A DNA stretch of 64,000 nucleotides from Colletotrichum lupini (GCF_023278565.1 NC_064676.1:7626001-7690000), one strand, 5' to 3'. Counted from the stretch's first letter, positions 1-15,100 are shown. Notes: generated from the sequence alone by a model not told the origin. Translations and numbers: made by a program.

Positions 1-3000
1 ACCAGTGACGCCAGTAGGAACAGTAACGTAGGAAACGACGGGCAAGGCTGTTTGAGCCAATACTGTGGCCACACTGCCGACAGCGGGGAGGGTCGAGAAC
101 TGGGTTCCGGTGAAGGTGCCAGTGACGCCTGTAGGCACCGTGACATACGATACCACAGGCAAGGCTGTCTGAGCAAGAACAGTGGCAACGCTGCCAACAG
201 CCGGGAGGGTTGAGAACTGCGTGCCAGTAAAGGTGCCTGTGACTCCTGTTGGAACAGTCACGTACGAGACAACTGGAAGAGCTGTCTGGGCCAGTACCGT
301 GGCCACGCTTCCGACGGCCGGCAATGTCGACAAACGGGTGCCTGTGAACGTGCCAGTAACGCCAGTCGGAACGGTCGTGTACGAGATGACTGGGAGAGCG
401 GTTTGTGCCAAGACAGTGGCCACACTGCCAACGGCGGGCAAGGTTGAGAATTGCGTGCCCGTGAAACTGCCAGTGACTCCCGTTGGGACGGTGATGTAGG
501 AGATGACTGGGAGAGCGGTCTGCGCCAAGACGGTTCCGATGGTTCCAGAGACTGGCAAAGTTGACAGTTGGGTACCCGCGAAGGTTCCAGTAACGCCAGT
601 AGGAATCGTGAGATACGAGATGGAGGGGAGGGCAGTCTGGGCAAGGACAGTTCCGATCGTACCGGTAACGGGCAAGGTGGAAAGCTGAGTGCCCGCAAAG
701 GTTCCGGTCACGCCGGTTGGAATCGTGATGTACGAAATAACGGGCAATGCGGTCTCCAGAAGTACCGTCGCAATGGAACCCGTGATCGGCAGCGTGGTTG
801 TCTGGGTGCCGGTGAATGTTCCTGTAACTCCAGTAGGAATCGTAATGTACGAGATGACCGGGAGGGCCGTCTGAGCGAGCACGGTACCGACGGTGCCAGT
901 GACTGGAAGGGTGCTGAGACGGGTTCCTGTGAAGGTTCCGGTCGCTCCAGTGGGAATCGTCACGTAAGAAATGACTGGGAGAGCAGTCTCCAAATAGACG
1001 GTGCCAACAGTCTGGCCTGGACCAGTGGTAGGCAAAGTGACTGTAGAGGTGCCTGTGAACGTGCCAGTAACCCCAGTAGGGATGGTGATGTACGAGATGG
1101 CCGGAATAGCGGTCTCGAGAACGACGGTGCCGATGCTCTGGCCGGCTCCCGTCGTGGGAAGCGTGACGGTCTGAGTACCGGTAAAGCTGCCGACTACTCC
1201 GCTCGTGACGGTAATGTACGAGATGGCCGGAATAGCAGTCTGAAGGACAACAGTAGCGATACTCTGTCCGGCTCCAGTGGTGGGGAGAGTGACGGTTTGA
1301 GTGCCTGTGAAGCTGCCCACGATGCCACTGGTGACGGTGACGTAGGAAATGGGCCGGATGGCCGTCTCCAACAACACGGTGCCAACGCTTCCGGTGGCCG
1401 GGAGGGTGGTTACCGAGGTGCCAGTGAAAGTGCCAATGACGCCAGTGATAATAGTCGTGTAAGAGACAATGACGGAGCTGGGAATGGCGGTCTGAAGCAC
1501 GACGGTTCCAAGGCCTCCTCCAACAGCTGGCAAGGTGGTTGTCTGAGTGCCGGTGAAGCTGCCGGTGATTCCGCTGGTGACGGTGAGGTATCCAGTGGGC
1601 AGAGCGGTCTGAAGCAGGACGGTTCCGAGACCGCTGACGGCCGGGATCGTCGACGTCTGGGTGCCGAGGAAGTTGCCAGCGACTCCGGTGAGGAGAGTCG
1701 TGTACGAGATCGGGATTGCGGTTTGGAGGAGTACCGTACCGATAGTTCCGGTGGCGGGCAGCGTGGTCGCCGACGTTCCAAGGAAGGTTCCGAAGACGCC
1801 AGTGACGATGGTGGTGTAAGACGTGGCTGGCGGTACGGCCGTCTGCAGAATAACAGTGCCAAGGGTTCCAGTGACTGGAAGGGTCGTAGTCTGGGTTCCT
1901 GTAAAGGTGCCGACGATGCCGGACAGGATGGTGGTGTATCCAGTGGACAAGGCAGGAATGGCGGTCTGCTGAAGAACGGTTCCGATCGTGCCTGTGACGG
2001 GGAGAGTAGAGAGCTGGGTGCCGAGGAACGTGGCTCCCAGAACTCCGGTGGGAATCGTAACATAAGATGTGACGGGATTGGGAATGGCCGTCTGTTGAAG
2101 GACGGTGCCAACGGTCCCAGTGACCGGAAGAGTAGAGAGCTGAGTTCCAAGGAACGTGGCTCCCAGAACTCCAGTTGGGATTGTGATGTAGGAAGTCGCG
2201 AGAGGAATGGCGGTTTGTTGAAGAACAGTTCCAATCGTGCCAGTAACAGGAAGCGTAGAAAGTTGCGTTCCAAGGAACGTGGCTCCCAGGATTCCGGTCG
2301 GTACCGTGATGTACGAAGTGGCAGCGGGCAGAGCCGTCTGTTGCAACACAGTTCCAATCGTGCCGGTAACGGGCAAAGTCGAAAGCTGGATACCCGTGAA
2401 GGTAGCTCCCGCGATGCTAGTAGGAATCGTGATGTACGAAGTTGCTGCCGGAAGGGCTGTCTGCTGGAGCACGGTGCCGATGGTTCCAGTAACCGGCAGT
2501 GTCGTGAGTTGAATGCCGGTGAAGGTGCCACCGATGACTCCAGTTGGGATCGTGATGTATGAGGTGGCAGCCGGAAGAGCAGTCTGTTGAAGGACCGTAC
2601 CGATAGTGCCGGTGACGGGCAAAGTGGAAAGCTGGATGCCAGTGAATGTAGCCCCAATAACTCCGGTGGGAATCGTGATGTATGAAGTAGCCGCCGGCAG
2701 AGCTGTTTGTTGAAGTACAGTTCCGATAGTTCCCGTGACTGGAAGAGTAGATAGCTGGATGCCGGTGAATGTGGCGCCAGCGACTCCCGTGGGAATCGTA
2801 ATGTACGAGGTGGCAGCTGGAATGGCCGTCTCCAACAAAACGGTTCCAATGCTTCCCGTAACTGGAAGAGTTGTGGCGCGGGTGCCGACAAATGTCTCGC
2901 CAGCGATGCCAGTGAGAATAGTCGTGTAGGAAGTTGTCGGGACGTCCGGAATAGCCGTCTCCAAAAGGACAGTTCCAAGGGTACCAATGACAGGCAGAGT

Positions 3001-3190
3001 GGTCGCCCTTGTACCAGGGAAGCTGGTTCCGGTGACGCCAGTGAGGATCGTGGTGTACGAAGTCGTGCCGGGGCTCGGTATTGCTGTCTGGAGGACGACA
3101 GTGACGAGTCCGGGGGCTGTGGCGGCGGCAGGCAAAGTAGTTGTCTGGGTTCCTGCAAACGTACCAAAGATGCCAGTGACAATGGTGACG
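1..3190 (-). repeat. Repeat block A of the giant protein (C-terminal-most in window)
   Basis: Tandem units of 114-126 bp, 120 bp (40 codons) at the left edge. A typical unit reads SYITIPTGV.G.TF.GTQ followed by LSTLPVTGTVGTVLQQTA. Roughly 26 units are visible and the array continues past base 1. Variants change the second half (AVG SVATVLAQTALPVV at 1-500; GTVLLETAIP at 2,830-3,000). Third codon positions vary freely while the residues stay constant. Confidence 0.85.
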
Positions 3191-6100
3191 TAGGAAGTGT
3201 TGATCACGATGACCGAAGAGCTTGAAGACGTGCTGCTGACCGATGGGAGAGCAGTCTGGATGAGAATGGTCGCCACGTTCCCCGTGCCAACGATGGGAAG
3301 AGTGGTTGTCTGGGATCCAGCAAAGTTGCCCGGGATGCCTGTGAGAAGCGTGGTGTAGGAGATGGCGGGCAGTGCAGTCTGTAGGACGACAGTTGCCAAG
3401 CCGTTGGAACCGACAACAGGCAAAGTGCTGGTCTGGGTTCCGATGAACGTTCCAGGGATACCCGTGAGGACGGTAGTGTACGAGACGCTCGGAAGTGCAG
3501 TCTGGAGGAGAACAGTGGCCACATTTCCGGTGCCGACGACGGGTAGGGTAGTCGTCTGGGTGCCAAAGAAGCTTCCAGCGATGCCGGTGACCAAAGTCGT
3601 GTATGACAGACTTGTGGTGGGAATCGGGGTCTGCAGAACAACAGTTCCGAGGCCGTCGATTCCAGTGCCAGGCAGAGTGGTAGTCTGGGTTCCGGTAAAG
3701 GTGCCGACGATTCCACTGAAGATCGTAGTGTACGAGGTAGCGGCAGGGAGAGCAGTCTGGAGAACAACTGTTCCAAGGCCGTTGGCGCCGGTGCCAGGGA
3801 GGGTGGAAGTCTGCGTGCCGATGAAAGTGCCTGGGACGCCCGTGATGATTGTGGTGTAGGAAGCCGCAGTTGTTGAGGGGACGGCCGTTTGCAAGACAAC
3901 AGTTCCAAGACCGTTGGTGCCGACCCCAGGAAGGGTAGTTGTCTGGGTTCCAGTGAAAGTGCCAAAGACACCACTGAAGATGGTCGTGTATGAGGTGATG
4001 GCGGGAAGGGCAGTCTGGAGGACCACGGTAGCCAGGCCGTCCGGACCAACACCGGGGAGGGTAGTGGTCTGGGTGCCGGTGAAGCTGCCGGGAACGCCGG
4101 AGACGATGGTCGTGTACGATTGCACAGCCGATGTGGGAATGGCGGTCTGCAAGACGACGGTAGCCGTGATACCGATGCCGATACCGACTCCGATGGACGG
4201 AATGGGCAGGGTGCTTGTCTGAGTGCCAGTGAAGGTTCCCAAGATACCAGTGACAATGGTGATGTACGTGATGCTGACGCTGCTTGTAGGCGACGAGGTG
4301 GCAGAAGGAAGAGCGGTCTGCAAGAGAACCGTTCCGACGCTGCCAGAAATAATTGGCAGCGTGGTCGCCTGCGTACCGATGAAAGTTCCCGGAATTCCAG
4401 TCAACAATGTCACGTAGGAGAGAACTGGGTTCGGAGTTGCGAGAGCGGTCTCCAAGAGAACGGTGCCAACAGTTCCGGTGACAATGGGGAGCGTAGTCGT
4501 CTGGGTACCTGTGAAGATGCCAGGGACTCCAGTCAGGATTGTGGTGTAGGTGACACCAGCGTCGCTCGAAGTCGGCGTGGGAACGGCGGTCTGGAGAATA
4601 ACGGTGCCAACTCCGTTGGTTCCCGCGGGAAGTGTCGAGGCCAAGGTGCCCGCAAAAGTACCCGGGATGCCCGTGACGATGGTGACATATGAAGCAGCTT
4701 GGACTGTGGGAATAGCGGTCTGAATGATGACCGTGGCAAGACCATCAGAACCAGCCGGGAGCGTGGTAGTCTGCGCGCCCAAGAAAGTTCCTGGCACCCC
4801 GGAGAGCAAGGTGGTGTATGAGACGGGGCTTGCTGTTGGCAGAGCAGTCTGAACAATGACAGTTGCCAGTCCATCGAGACCGGCAGGCAGCGTTGTCGTT
4901 TGTGAGCCCAAGAAAGTGCCCGGGATGCCAGTGAGCAATGTTGTGTACGAAGTTGGGCTTCCCGTTGGCAGAGCTGACTGAATGACAACGGTGGCGAGGC
5001 CATCGGGGCCAGCAGGAAGTGTTGATGTCTGTAGGCCCAAGAAAGTTCCTGGAAGACCTGTGAATACAGTTGTGTAGGACACTGGGCTGGCTGTTGGGAG
5101 GGCAGTCTGGATGACCACAGTCGCGATTCCGTTGGTACCGGCGGGCAAGGTGGAGGTCTGCGCACCAAGGAAAGTTCCTGGAACGCCCGTGAGCACCGTG
5201 GTGTACGATAGAGGGCTTGATGTTGGCAGGGCTGTCTGGATAAGAACGGTTGCCAGACCACCAGGGCCAGCAGGAAGGGTAGTCGTCTGGGCGCCCAAGA
5301 AAGTGCCAGGAACGCCGCTGAAGACGGTGGTGTACGAGAGCGGGCTGGCTGTCGGGAGTGCGGTTTGAATGACCACAGTTGCAATGCCGTCGGTTCCGGC
5401 TGGCAGAGTTGTTGTCAAAGGCGCGGTGAAAGTGCCAGGAACACCAGAGAACAAGGTCGTGTACGACGTTGGGTTTCCAGTGGGCAGGGCGGTCTGAATG
5501 ACCACCGTGGCGATGCCGTTAGATCCAACAGGCAAGGTGCTCGTCTGAGCGCCGATGAATGTACCCGGTACACCAGTGAGGACGGTCGTGTAGGACGTAG
5601 GGCTTGCAGTCGCAGTTGGAAGCGCCGTTTGAATGAGCACGGTCGCGATGCCGTCAAGCCCAGCGGGCAACGTGGTTGTGATGGGCGCGATGAATGTGCC
5701 GGGAATGCCAGAGAACAGAGTCGTGTAGGACGTCGGCACACCAGTAGGCAGCGCAGTTTGGATGATCACAGTAGCAACGCCGTCAGGTCCAACTGGAAGA
5801 GTGCTGGTCTGCGAGCCCAAGAAGGTTCCAGGGATGCCAGTAAGCAATGTCGTGTACGAGGCGCTTGCTGTTGGGATCGCGCTCTGGACAAGTACGGTAA
5901 CGAGTCCATCGGGACCGGCAGGAAGCGTGGTTGTCTGAGCTCCGATGAAAGTGCCGGGAACGCCTGTGAAGCGAGTCGTGTAGGAAACACCCGAGGTAGG
6001 GAGAGCGCTTTGCACGACAACAGTAGCGAGACCGTCGGGGCCCGCGGGCAAGGTCGTGGTCTGAGGTCCGACGAACGTGCCGGGCACGCCAGAGAAGATG

Positions 6101-9100
6101 GTGGTGTACGAGACCGGGCTTGCGGTGGGCAGGGCAGTCTGGAGAAGAACGGTTGCGATGCCGTTGGTACCAACAGGCAAGGTCGTCGCCTGGGTTCCGA
6201 GGAATGTGCCCGGAATTCCCGTCAAGACTGTAGTGAAAGAAACACCGGCAGACGGGACGGCGCTCTGGACGAGGACAGTTGCCAGTCCATCGGGTCCTGC
6301 TGGAAGAGTCGATGTCTGAAGACCGGCAAAGGTGCCAATGATGCCCGTGACAATTGTCGTGTACGAGACAGTGAGGCTGGGGCTGGACGTGGCCAGAGGA
6401 AGGGCAGTCTGGATGAGAACGGTGGCAGATCCATCATTGCCGGCGGGAAGGGTAGTTGTCTGGGTGCCAATAAAGGTTCCAGGAACACCCGTGATGAGAG
6501 TGATGTACGAGATACCGCCAGTGACCGTCGGTGTCGCAACGGAGCTGCTCGTCTCCGTGAGGGGAACGTAGACAATGACCGTGTTGGGCAGGGTAGGATC
6601 GCCGCTGATGCTGACCAGAATTGTGGTGGTGATTCTTGTCGTTCCGGTGTAAGGGGAGAAGATGGTGGTGAGGTCACGGCTGAGAATTGAGGTCGGAGCA
6701 GATGTAATGGATGGCAGCGAGGCGGACGTGCCAGTGATCTCCGGAACCTGCACAATGACGCTTCCGATGCCAGAGCCCACAGGGGGGATTGAGAAGGTCG
6801 TCGCAACAGAGCCGGTGATGGTGAGGGTCGTGTAAGACGCGAGGAGGGCAGTCGGAGTCTGGATGACCACGGTTCCGAGGCCGGTAGGGTCGGCGGCTGG
6901 GATGGTAAAGGTCGACGCACCTGGGCCACCAGAGGTGATGGTGGTGAATAAGGCTCCCGGGCTGACAGTGGGTGTCTGGATGACGACCGTTCCGAGGCCA
7001 GTGGGATCAACAGCTGGAATCGTGAAAGTGGAAGCGACTGGACCACCAGAAGTGAGAGTCGTGAAGAAGGCTCCGGGGCTGACGGTGAGGGTCGGTGTCT
7101 GGACGACAACCGTGCCAACGCCACCAATGATGTTGGGCAGAATGGTGCTGGTCGCAGCAACCGGTCCTCCCGTGGTGATGGTGGTGAAGATGCCAGATAG
7201 AATTGACGTGGGCTCGGAGATGATGACCGAGACGATGCCATCCAGTCCGGTGACCGTAGCTGTGGCCGGGAGCGCTCCAGTGCCTGGAACCGTGGTGAAG
7301 ATGGTCGAGGGAGTGACTCCTGGGAGCAAAGTAGTGCTCGGAAGCTCCACGATGACAGAGACGATTCCACCAAGGCCGCTGGCCGTAGTAGTGGTCGGGA
7401 GAGCACCAGTTCCCACAATGGTGGTGAAGACCGTAGTCGGAACCACGAGGCTCTGGCCCGAGGTTGTAGGCTCCAAGAAGATGACGGAAACGACTCCATC
7501 CGCTCCCGTGACGGTGGTCGTTGCTGGTAGAGCAGCAGTTCCGGGCAGCGTGGTGAAGACCGTAGTCGGAACAGCTCCCGAGGGAAGAGTAGGAGTCTGA
7601 AGAATGACAGAGACGATTCCATCTGGGCCGGTGACGGTAGTGGTGGCAGGCAAGAGTCCAGTGCCCGGCTGAGTGGTGAAGACCGTAGAGAGGATCTGTC
7701 CAAAAGCCGTTGGGGTCTGTACAATGACGGAAACCACGCCATCAGGCCCGGTGATCGTGGCAGTGGCCAAGAGTGAGCCAGTTCCAGGCGCGGTTGTGAA
7801 GACCGTGGAAGGAGTATTGGAGGGCAAGCCAGAGGAGACAGTCGGGGTCTGGATGATGACCAGACCAACTCCGGTGGGATCCGTTGGCAAAATAGTCGTC
7901 GTTGCCGGAACGAGACCAGAGTAGCCGCTGGTGACGGTTTGGAAGATGGCAGGAAGGTCAATGATGACTGTCGCTGGGAGGCCGGTGCCGGCGGGAGCAA
8001 TGGTGGTGGTGCCGGCAGATGGTGCGCCAAAGCGAGTTGAAGTAACCTCGGCAAAGACGCCGGGGATATTGACAAGAACCGTGGTTGGATCTCCAGGCTG
8101 AGCGGGAGTTTCTGTCTGGATGAGAGTAACGGAGCCGCTGTAAGTATTGAAGACGGTTGTGATGCCACCAATCGTTGGTGACGCCGTGGCCGTGGCCGTG
8201 GCCACGCCAGGAACCTGGATCATGATCGTCTGGGCACCATCGGAGCCCATTGGCAGAGTTGAGGTAGCAGTAACACTTAGACCAGGGATCGTCGTCGTGA
8301 CGAGCACCAAGCGACGGGGGAGACCAAGAAGAACAGTGACCACATCGCCAGGCCTTGACGGAACAAGAGTCGAGATCTGGGTGACAGAAGCCGTGATGAA
8401 AGAAGTAATGGTTGTGTACGTAGTGCCGTCCGAGATGGTGAGAGAAGGCGTGCTTGAAGGCACGGCGGTCGGGACTTGGATGAAGACGGTGCCTGGCAGA
8501 CCAGAGGCAGCGGGAGCGAGCGTCTGGAAGAGAGTTGAGGCGCCAGAGTAGCCAGTCGTGACGGTGATGTACGAGATGATGGACTGAGTGACCGAGATGG
8601 CGGGCGTTGTCGTGGCTGTGGCCGTGGCAGTGGGAACCTGGACCACAACGGTCGCAAGTCCATCTGCGCCAGTGACAGAGCCGATGAGGGTCTGAAGAAG
8701 CGATCCATCATATCCACTCGTAACAGTGGTGTACGAAACACCGGGCAAAGTGGTTGTGGGCAGAGATGCCGTGCCAGTGGGGATGTTGACGACCACGGTG
8801 ATGTAGCCGTCAATACCGGGAAGAGAGCCGATGAGAGTCTGGATGAATGAGCCTCCATAGCCGCTGGTGACTGTGGTGTATGAGACCGGAGCCGAGACAG
8901 TCGGGCTAGAGGTGATGGAGGCTGTTGGCACCTGGATCACGACCGTGGCGAGGCCATCAGCACCAGTAGCGGTACCGATGAGGGTCTGGAGAAGAGATCC
9001 AGCGTAGCCACTTGTGACGGTGGTGTAGGAAAGACCGGAAATCGTTGCAGTCGGGGAAGTGAGTCCCAAAGTTGGAGTCTGGATGATGACCGTCGCCAAG

Positions 9101-12100
9101 CCGTCTGCACCAGTCTGCGTTCCAATGAGAGTCTGGAGAAGCGAGCCGTCGTAGCCACTTGTCACGGTGGTGTACGAAAGGCCAGGAATAGTGGCAGTCG
9201 GCGAGGTAATGGCAATCGTGGGCGTCTGAATGACCACTGTGGCCAGTCCATCAGCTCCCGTCTGCGTTCCAATGAGGGTCTGGAGGAGAGATCCAGCGTA
9301 GCCGCTGGTAACCGTGGTATAGGAGAGACCCGAAATGGTGGCCGTGGGCGAAGTGATGGCGATGGTGGGAGTCTGGACGACAACAGTAATAAGACCATCG
9401 ACACCAGTGACTGAGCCGGTCGATGTGGCAATGACAGATCCATCATATCCAATGCTGACTGTAACGAACACGCCAATGCTTCCCGTGATGGTTGGCAATG
9501 AGGCGGCAGTTCCAGTCGGCGATAGAACGACCACAGTGACGAGGCCATCCACTCCGGTGAGAACGCCCGTCTCGGTTGCGAGGACAGATCCAGGGTAGCC
9601 GCTGGTGATGGTCGTGTACACAGCTCCAAGGGCGCTCGTGGCACTTGGGACCTGGATGACGACTGTTCCGGGGTCTCCGGGGTTGGCCGGAGGAATGGTT
9701 GTTGTCAATGGGCCCAGGCCGGTGAAGCCACCACTGGTGACAGTCACGTACGAGATGGCATCCACACTGACTGAGCTGGTGGGAACCTGAACGATGACGG
9801 TTCGAAGGTCGCCAGGAGCGCCAGGGGCCACGGTAGTGGTCTGAGGAATGAGGCCGGTGTAGGCACTGGTGACCGTGGTATAAGAGATGCTGTCCGTGTT
9901 GAGCACGTTGCTGGGAACCTGAATAATGACCGTGGCAAGTCCGGAGGGATCCGTCGCCGCAGGGGGAATGGTGGTGGTCAAGGTGACCGAGCCGCCATAG
10001 GTGCTGAAGAGGGTAGTGAAGAAGCCACCCGGGGAAGCGGTAAGACTGCCAGTGGGGAGGCTCGAAGTATCCAAGATGTCAGGAACTTGAATGACAACTG
10101 TTCCCAAGCCCGTGGGGTCCGCGGCGGGAATAGTAGTTGTCAAAGTGACTGAGCCAGGGTAGGTACTGAACACCGTGGTGAACAACGCTCCCAGAGCACT
10201 CGTGGCCGTGGGGATCACTCCAGTTTCGGGGATCTGAATAATGACTGTACCGAGACCCGCAGGGTCAGTGGCATCGGGAGGCAGAGTGGTGGCCAAAGTA
10301 ACAGATCCAGGATAAGTGCTGAAGATGGTGGTGAACGAGGCCGCCAGAGCACCGCCAGAGGAGCTGGAACCTGTGACCTGAGAGTCGGGCACCTGGATGA
10401 TGACCGTTCCGGTTGCGAGGCCGGCTGGATCCGTGGCAGCAGGAGGAATGGTGGTTGTCAAAGTGACCGATCCTGGGTAGCTGCTCACGATAGTGGTGTA
10501 GAAGATGCCAGGCGAAGCCAAGAGATCCGAGGTAGTAAGAGGAACCTGCACAACAACAGTACCAATGCTGCCTCCAACCGCGGGATCGATCGTGGTGGTG
10601 ATCGGAGCAGATCCCGAGAAGAAGCTGACGATCGTCGTGTATGTAATGCTGACGCTGATGGTCGGGCTCGACGTGGCCAGGACATTGGGCAACTGGACGA
10701 TGACTGTGCCAATGTTGGCAGGGTCGCCGCTAGCCGGAGCAAGGGTCGTCGTGAGAGGAATGTCGCCAGTATACGTGCTGAAGATTGTGGTGTAGCTGAC
10801 GACATCAGAGTTGGCAGACGATGTTGGCAACGCAGTGAGGACCGAGCTGGGCTGAAGAATGACAACAGTGCCAGTCTCACCAGGGGCGCCGGGTGCAATG
10901 GTAGAGGTCTGGATAATGGACCCGTCGTATCCACTGAAGATTGTAGTGAAGGGCACATCAGATGTTGCAGTGGCCTCGGGCTCGAAGAAGATGATGGTGC
11001 CAACAGTGTCAGTTCCCGAGGGAGCCTGCGTAGAGAATGATGGCAACAATCCAGTGTACGTGCTGGTGACCGTGGTGTAAGAAGAAACACCAGGGATCTG
11101 AACACTCGAGCTGGGAACCAGCAGGATGACGGTGCCAACAGCATCGGTGCCCGCGGGAGCTAGAGTCGAGGTCGCCAGCAACGATCCTGCGTATGTGCTG
11201 ATGATGGTCGTGTAGGAAACGGTGACGCTGGGCGCAGCGGTGCCCGTTGGCTCCAGAATGACGACTGTTCCGGGTCCATCGGTGCCGACCGCTGGGACGG
11301 TGGACGTGGCAATGACGGAACCATCATATCCGCTTGTAATGGTCGTGAAAGTGCCAGCGTTGGAAGTCGTGAGAAGCAGAGCGGGATCCAGAATGATGAC
11401 GGTCGCAGGGTCTCCAGAAACGGCGGGTGGAATCGTAGAGGTCAGGGTCTCGGTTCCGGTGTACGGCCTCGTAATGGTGATGCCCGGGGTGTCGATCGTG
11501 ATAGGATTGAGAATGATAATAGTTCCCTCGGTATCCGATCCGGTCGGGAAAATGGTCGTCGCGGATGGGATAGCACCCGAGTACGAGCTCGTAATGGTGG
11601 TGAAGCTGATACCCGCACTGCTCGTGGGTACCAGAATGACAACCGCGCCAATTGTCTCCGTGCCCGTGGGCAGAATGGTCGACGTTGAGGGTACAATGCC
11701 GGAGTAGCCACTGGTGAGCGTGATGAACTGGCCAGGAGAGGCTCCGAGAGCAGAGCTTGGGACCAGGACGACAACATCTCCAGGCTCGCCCGAGGGTCCA
11801 GCGGGGAGAGTGGTAGTCAAAGTGACTGAGCCATCGTAGGTGCTGGTCAACACGTTGGGCAGAGCCGCGGTGGGAGTAGTCAAAGCATCGGTGATGCTTG
11901 GGACCAAAATAACGGTAGCACCAGGCTCTCCCGAAGGACCAACCGGAAAGGTTGTGGTGAGAGTAACCGATCCAGCATAGGTGCTGGTCAGGATGTTCAA
12001 GTCTGCAGTAGGCGTGGGGATGGCACCAGTGAGACTTGGCACCAGAACAACAGTCGGACCAGGCTCGCCTGAAGGTCCAGCTGGCAAAGTGGTTGTGAGG

Positions 12101-15100
12101 GTGACTGAACCGCCGTATGTGCTGGTCAAGAAGCTTCCCAGCGCAGAAGTAGCGCCAGGAACCAAGACGACGGTCGGACCAGGTTCTCCCGAGGGGCCAG
12201 CCGGAAGCGTGGTAGTGAGAGTGATGGATCCGTCATACGTGCTAGTAAAGAGGTTGGGCAATGCCGAAGTCAATCCAGGAACCAAAACGACGGTAGGGCC
12301 AGGCTCGCCAGATGGACCAGCGGGGAGGGTAGTTGTGAGCGTAATGGATCCATCGTACGTGCTCGTGAAGAGGTTTGGCAAAGCACTCGTGAGACCAGGG
12401 ACCAACACCACGGTCGCGCCAGGATCGCCAGACGGGCCAGCGGGGAGCGTCGTGGTGAGAGTCACAGACCCGTCGTAGGTGCTTGTGAAGAAGTTTGGCA
12501 GAGCAGATGTCGGCAAGGCAGATGTGAGACCTGGAACCAGAACAACAGTAGGGCCAGGCTCCCCCGATGGGCCAGCAGGGAGTGTGGTGGTGAGCGTGAT
12601 GGATCCATCGTACGTGCTGGTAAAGAGATTGGGCAGCGCCGATGTGGCTCCGGGGACGAGAACAACCGTTGGGCCAGGCTCGCCTGAGGGACCGGCTGGC
12701 AAGGTAGTGGTGAGGGTAATGGAGCCATCGTACGTGCTGGTGAATAAGTTCGGCAGGGCAGACGTCGGCAAAGCAGATGTTAAGCCAGGGACCAGGACCA
12801 CGGTAGGTCCGGGCTCTCCAGATGGACCAGCGGGAAGAGTGGTGGTCAAGGTAACCGAGCCATCGTATGTGCTGGTGAAGAGGCTGGGAAGTCCGCCAAC
12901 AGAAACGGTTGGGACCAGAATAATGGTCGCACCAGGCTCACCAGAAGGACCGGCAGGAAGCGTAGTCGTGAGAGTGACTGATCCATCATACGTGCTCGTG
13001 AAGAGGTTGGGAAGACCACCGACAGAAATCGTCGGGACGAAAATGATGGTGGCTCCAGGTTCACCAGATGGGCCAGCAGGAAGCGTAGATGTAAGAGTAA
13101 CTGAGCCGTCGTACGTGCTCGTGAACAAACCACCTGCCACATTGGTGGCGCTTGGAACCAGCACAAGTGTTGGTCCAGCAGGCAGGGTAGTTGTGATAGT
13201 GGCAGATCCGTCATACGTACTGGTCAAGACATTTGGTAAGGCTGGAGATCCAGGAATACTCGGGACCAGGACCACAGTCGCAGGGTCTCCCGAAGGGCCA
13301 ATGGGCAAAGTGGTAGTCAAGGTGACGGAGCCATCGTACGTGCTTGTCAGCACGTTGGGAAGTGCTGGAGCCGTGATGCCAGGAACCAAAACGACGGCGG
13401 TTGGGTCGCCAGAGGGCCCAATCGGCAGCGTCGTTGTGATTGTGACTGAGCCATCGTACGTGGACGTAAGAAGGTTGGGGAGACCAGGCACAGTTGCGCT
13501 CGGGGCCACACTCGGCACAAGGACCACCTCTGCGGGATCGCCAGACGGACCAATGGGCAAAGTAGTGGTGATGGTAACGGAACCATCGTACGTAGAAGTG
13601 AGAACATTGGGAAGCCCAGTCGCAGTCACGCCTGGGACGGCGCTTGGGACCAGGATCACCGTTGCTGGGTCACCCGAGGGACCGATGGGCAAGGTAGTGG
13701 TCAACGTGACGGAACCATCGTAAGTCGAAGTAAGCAAGTTGGGCAGTCCAGGCGCGGTGACACTCGGTACAACACTTGGGACAAGGACCACCTCTGCGGG
13801 ATCTCCTGAAGGGCCGATCGGAAGCGTGGTGGTGAGAGTAACAGAGCCGTCGTATGTAGAAGTAAGCACATTTGGGAGGCCAGCAGCGCCAGACGAGGGC
13901 ACCAAGACCACAGTAGCAGGATCGCCAGAGGGGCCAATTGGCAAGGTAGTGGTGAGCGTGACCGAGCCGTCATAAGTGCTTGTCAAGATATTCGGAAGAC
14001 CAGCAGTACCCGTGTTGCTCGCGCCAGGTACGAGGATAACCGTGGCCGGATCGCCAGATGGACCGATAGGCAAGGTGGTCGTGAGAGTAACTGATCCGTC
14101 GTACGTGCTAGTGAGAACATTGGGCAGACCGGCGCCGATCGAAGATGGCACCAAAACAACAGTTGCCGGATCACCAGAAGGACCAATAGGCAGAGTGGTC
14201 GTAAGCGTCACAGAGCCATCGTAGGTGCTGGTGAGAATGTTGGGCAGACCACCAGCGCCATCGCTCGTCGCACCAGGCACCAGGATGACCGTAGCCGGAT
14301 CCCCGGAGGGTCCGATGGGCAACACCGTAGTGACAGTGACTGAGCCGGCATAGGTGCTGGTAAGCACATTGGGCAGGCCGGGAGCATCCGTTATGGAGGC
14401 TCCCGGAACCAAGACGATTGTCGCCGGGTCTCCGGAGGGGCCGGCTGGAAGCACAGTGGTAAGAGTGACCGAGCCGCCATATGTGCTCGTGAGGAGAGTT
14501 GGCAGTCCTGGGGCATCGGTGATAGGGGCACTGGGAACCAACACAATCGTCGCCGGATCGCCGGAGGGACCAGCTGGAAGGACAGTGGTGAGTGTGACAG
14601 AACCGCCATATGTGCTTGTGAGAATGTTGGGCAATCCTGAGGCGTCCGTAGGAGTGACGCCAGGAACCAAGACGATTGTAGTCGGGTCGCCAGAGGGTCC
14701 GATCGGAAGTACGGTTGTGAGAGTGACTGAGCCGGCGTAAGTGCTCGTAAGCACATTAGGCAGTGCTGAGGCATCCGTGATAGTGGCTCCGGGCACCAGG
14801 ATGATGGTGGCGGGATCACCAGAGGGACCAACCGGCAAGACAGTGGTCAAGGTAATAGAGCCAGCGTAGGTGCTCGTCAAGATATTGGGTGACCCAGGTC
14901 CAGCCGTGATAGTAGGGACACTGCTGGGTACCAGAATGACCGTAGCCGGATCACCAGACGGCCCAATGGGAAGGGTAGTCGTGAGGGTGACCGAACCACC
15001 ATAGGTACTGGTGAAAAGGTTGGGGAGGTTGATGCCAATCGAGAGGTCGATGAGCGGAGGAGTGCTTGGCACCAGAATGACGGTGGCAGGATCTCCAGAT

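Noticed and set aside
568..2562. Long plus-strand open frame (664 codons) opposite the giant gene, with many other antisense and shifted frames up to 649 codons across 1-25 kb
   Set aside because: They have no family features, are rich in Arg/Ser/Asp/Gly or Pro/Ser/Arg, and arise because the repeated sense codons rarely create stops in the other frames. One periodic sequence opens several frames at once.
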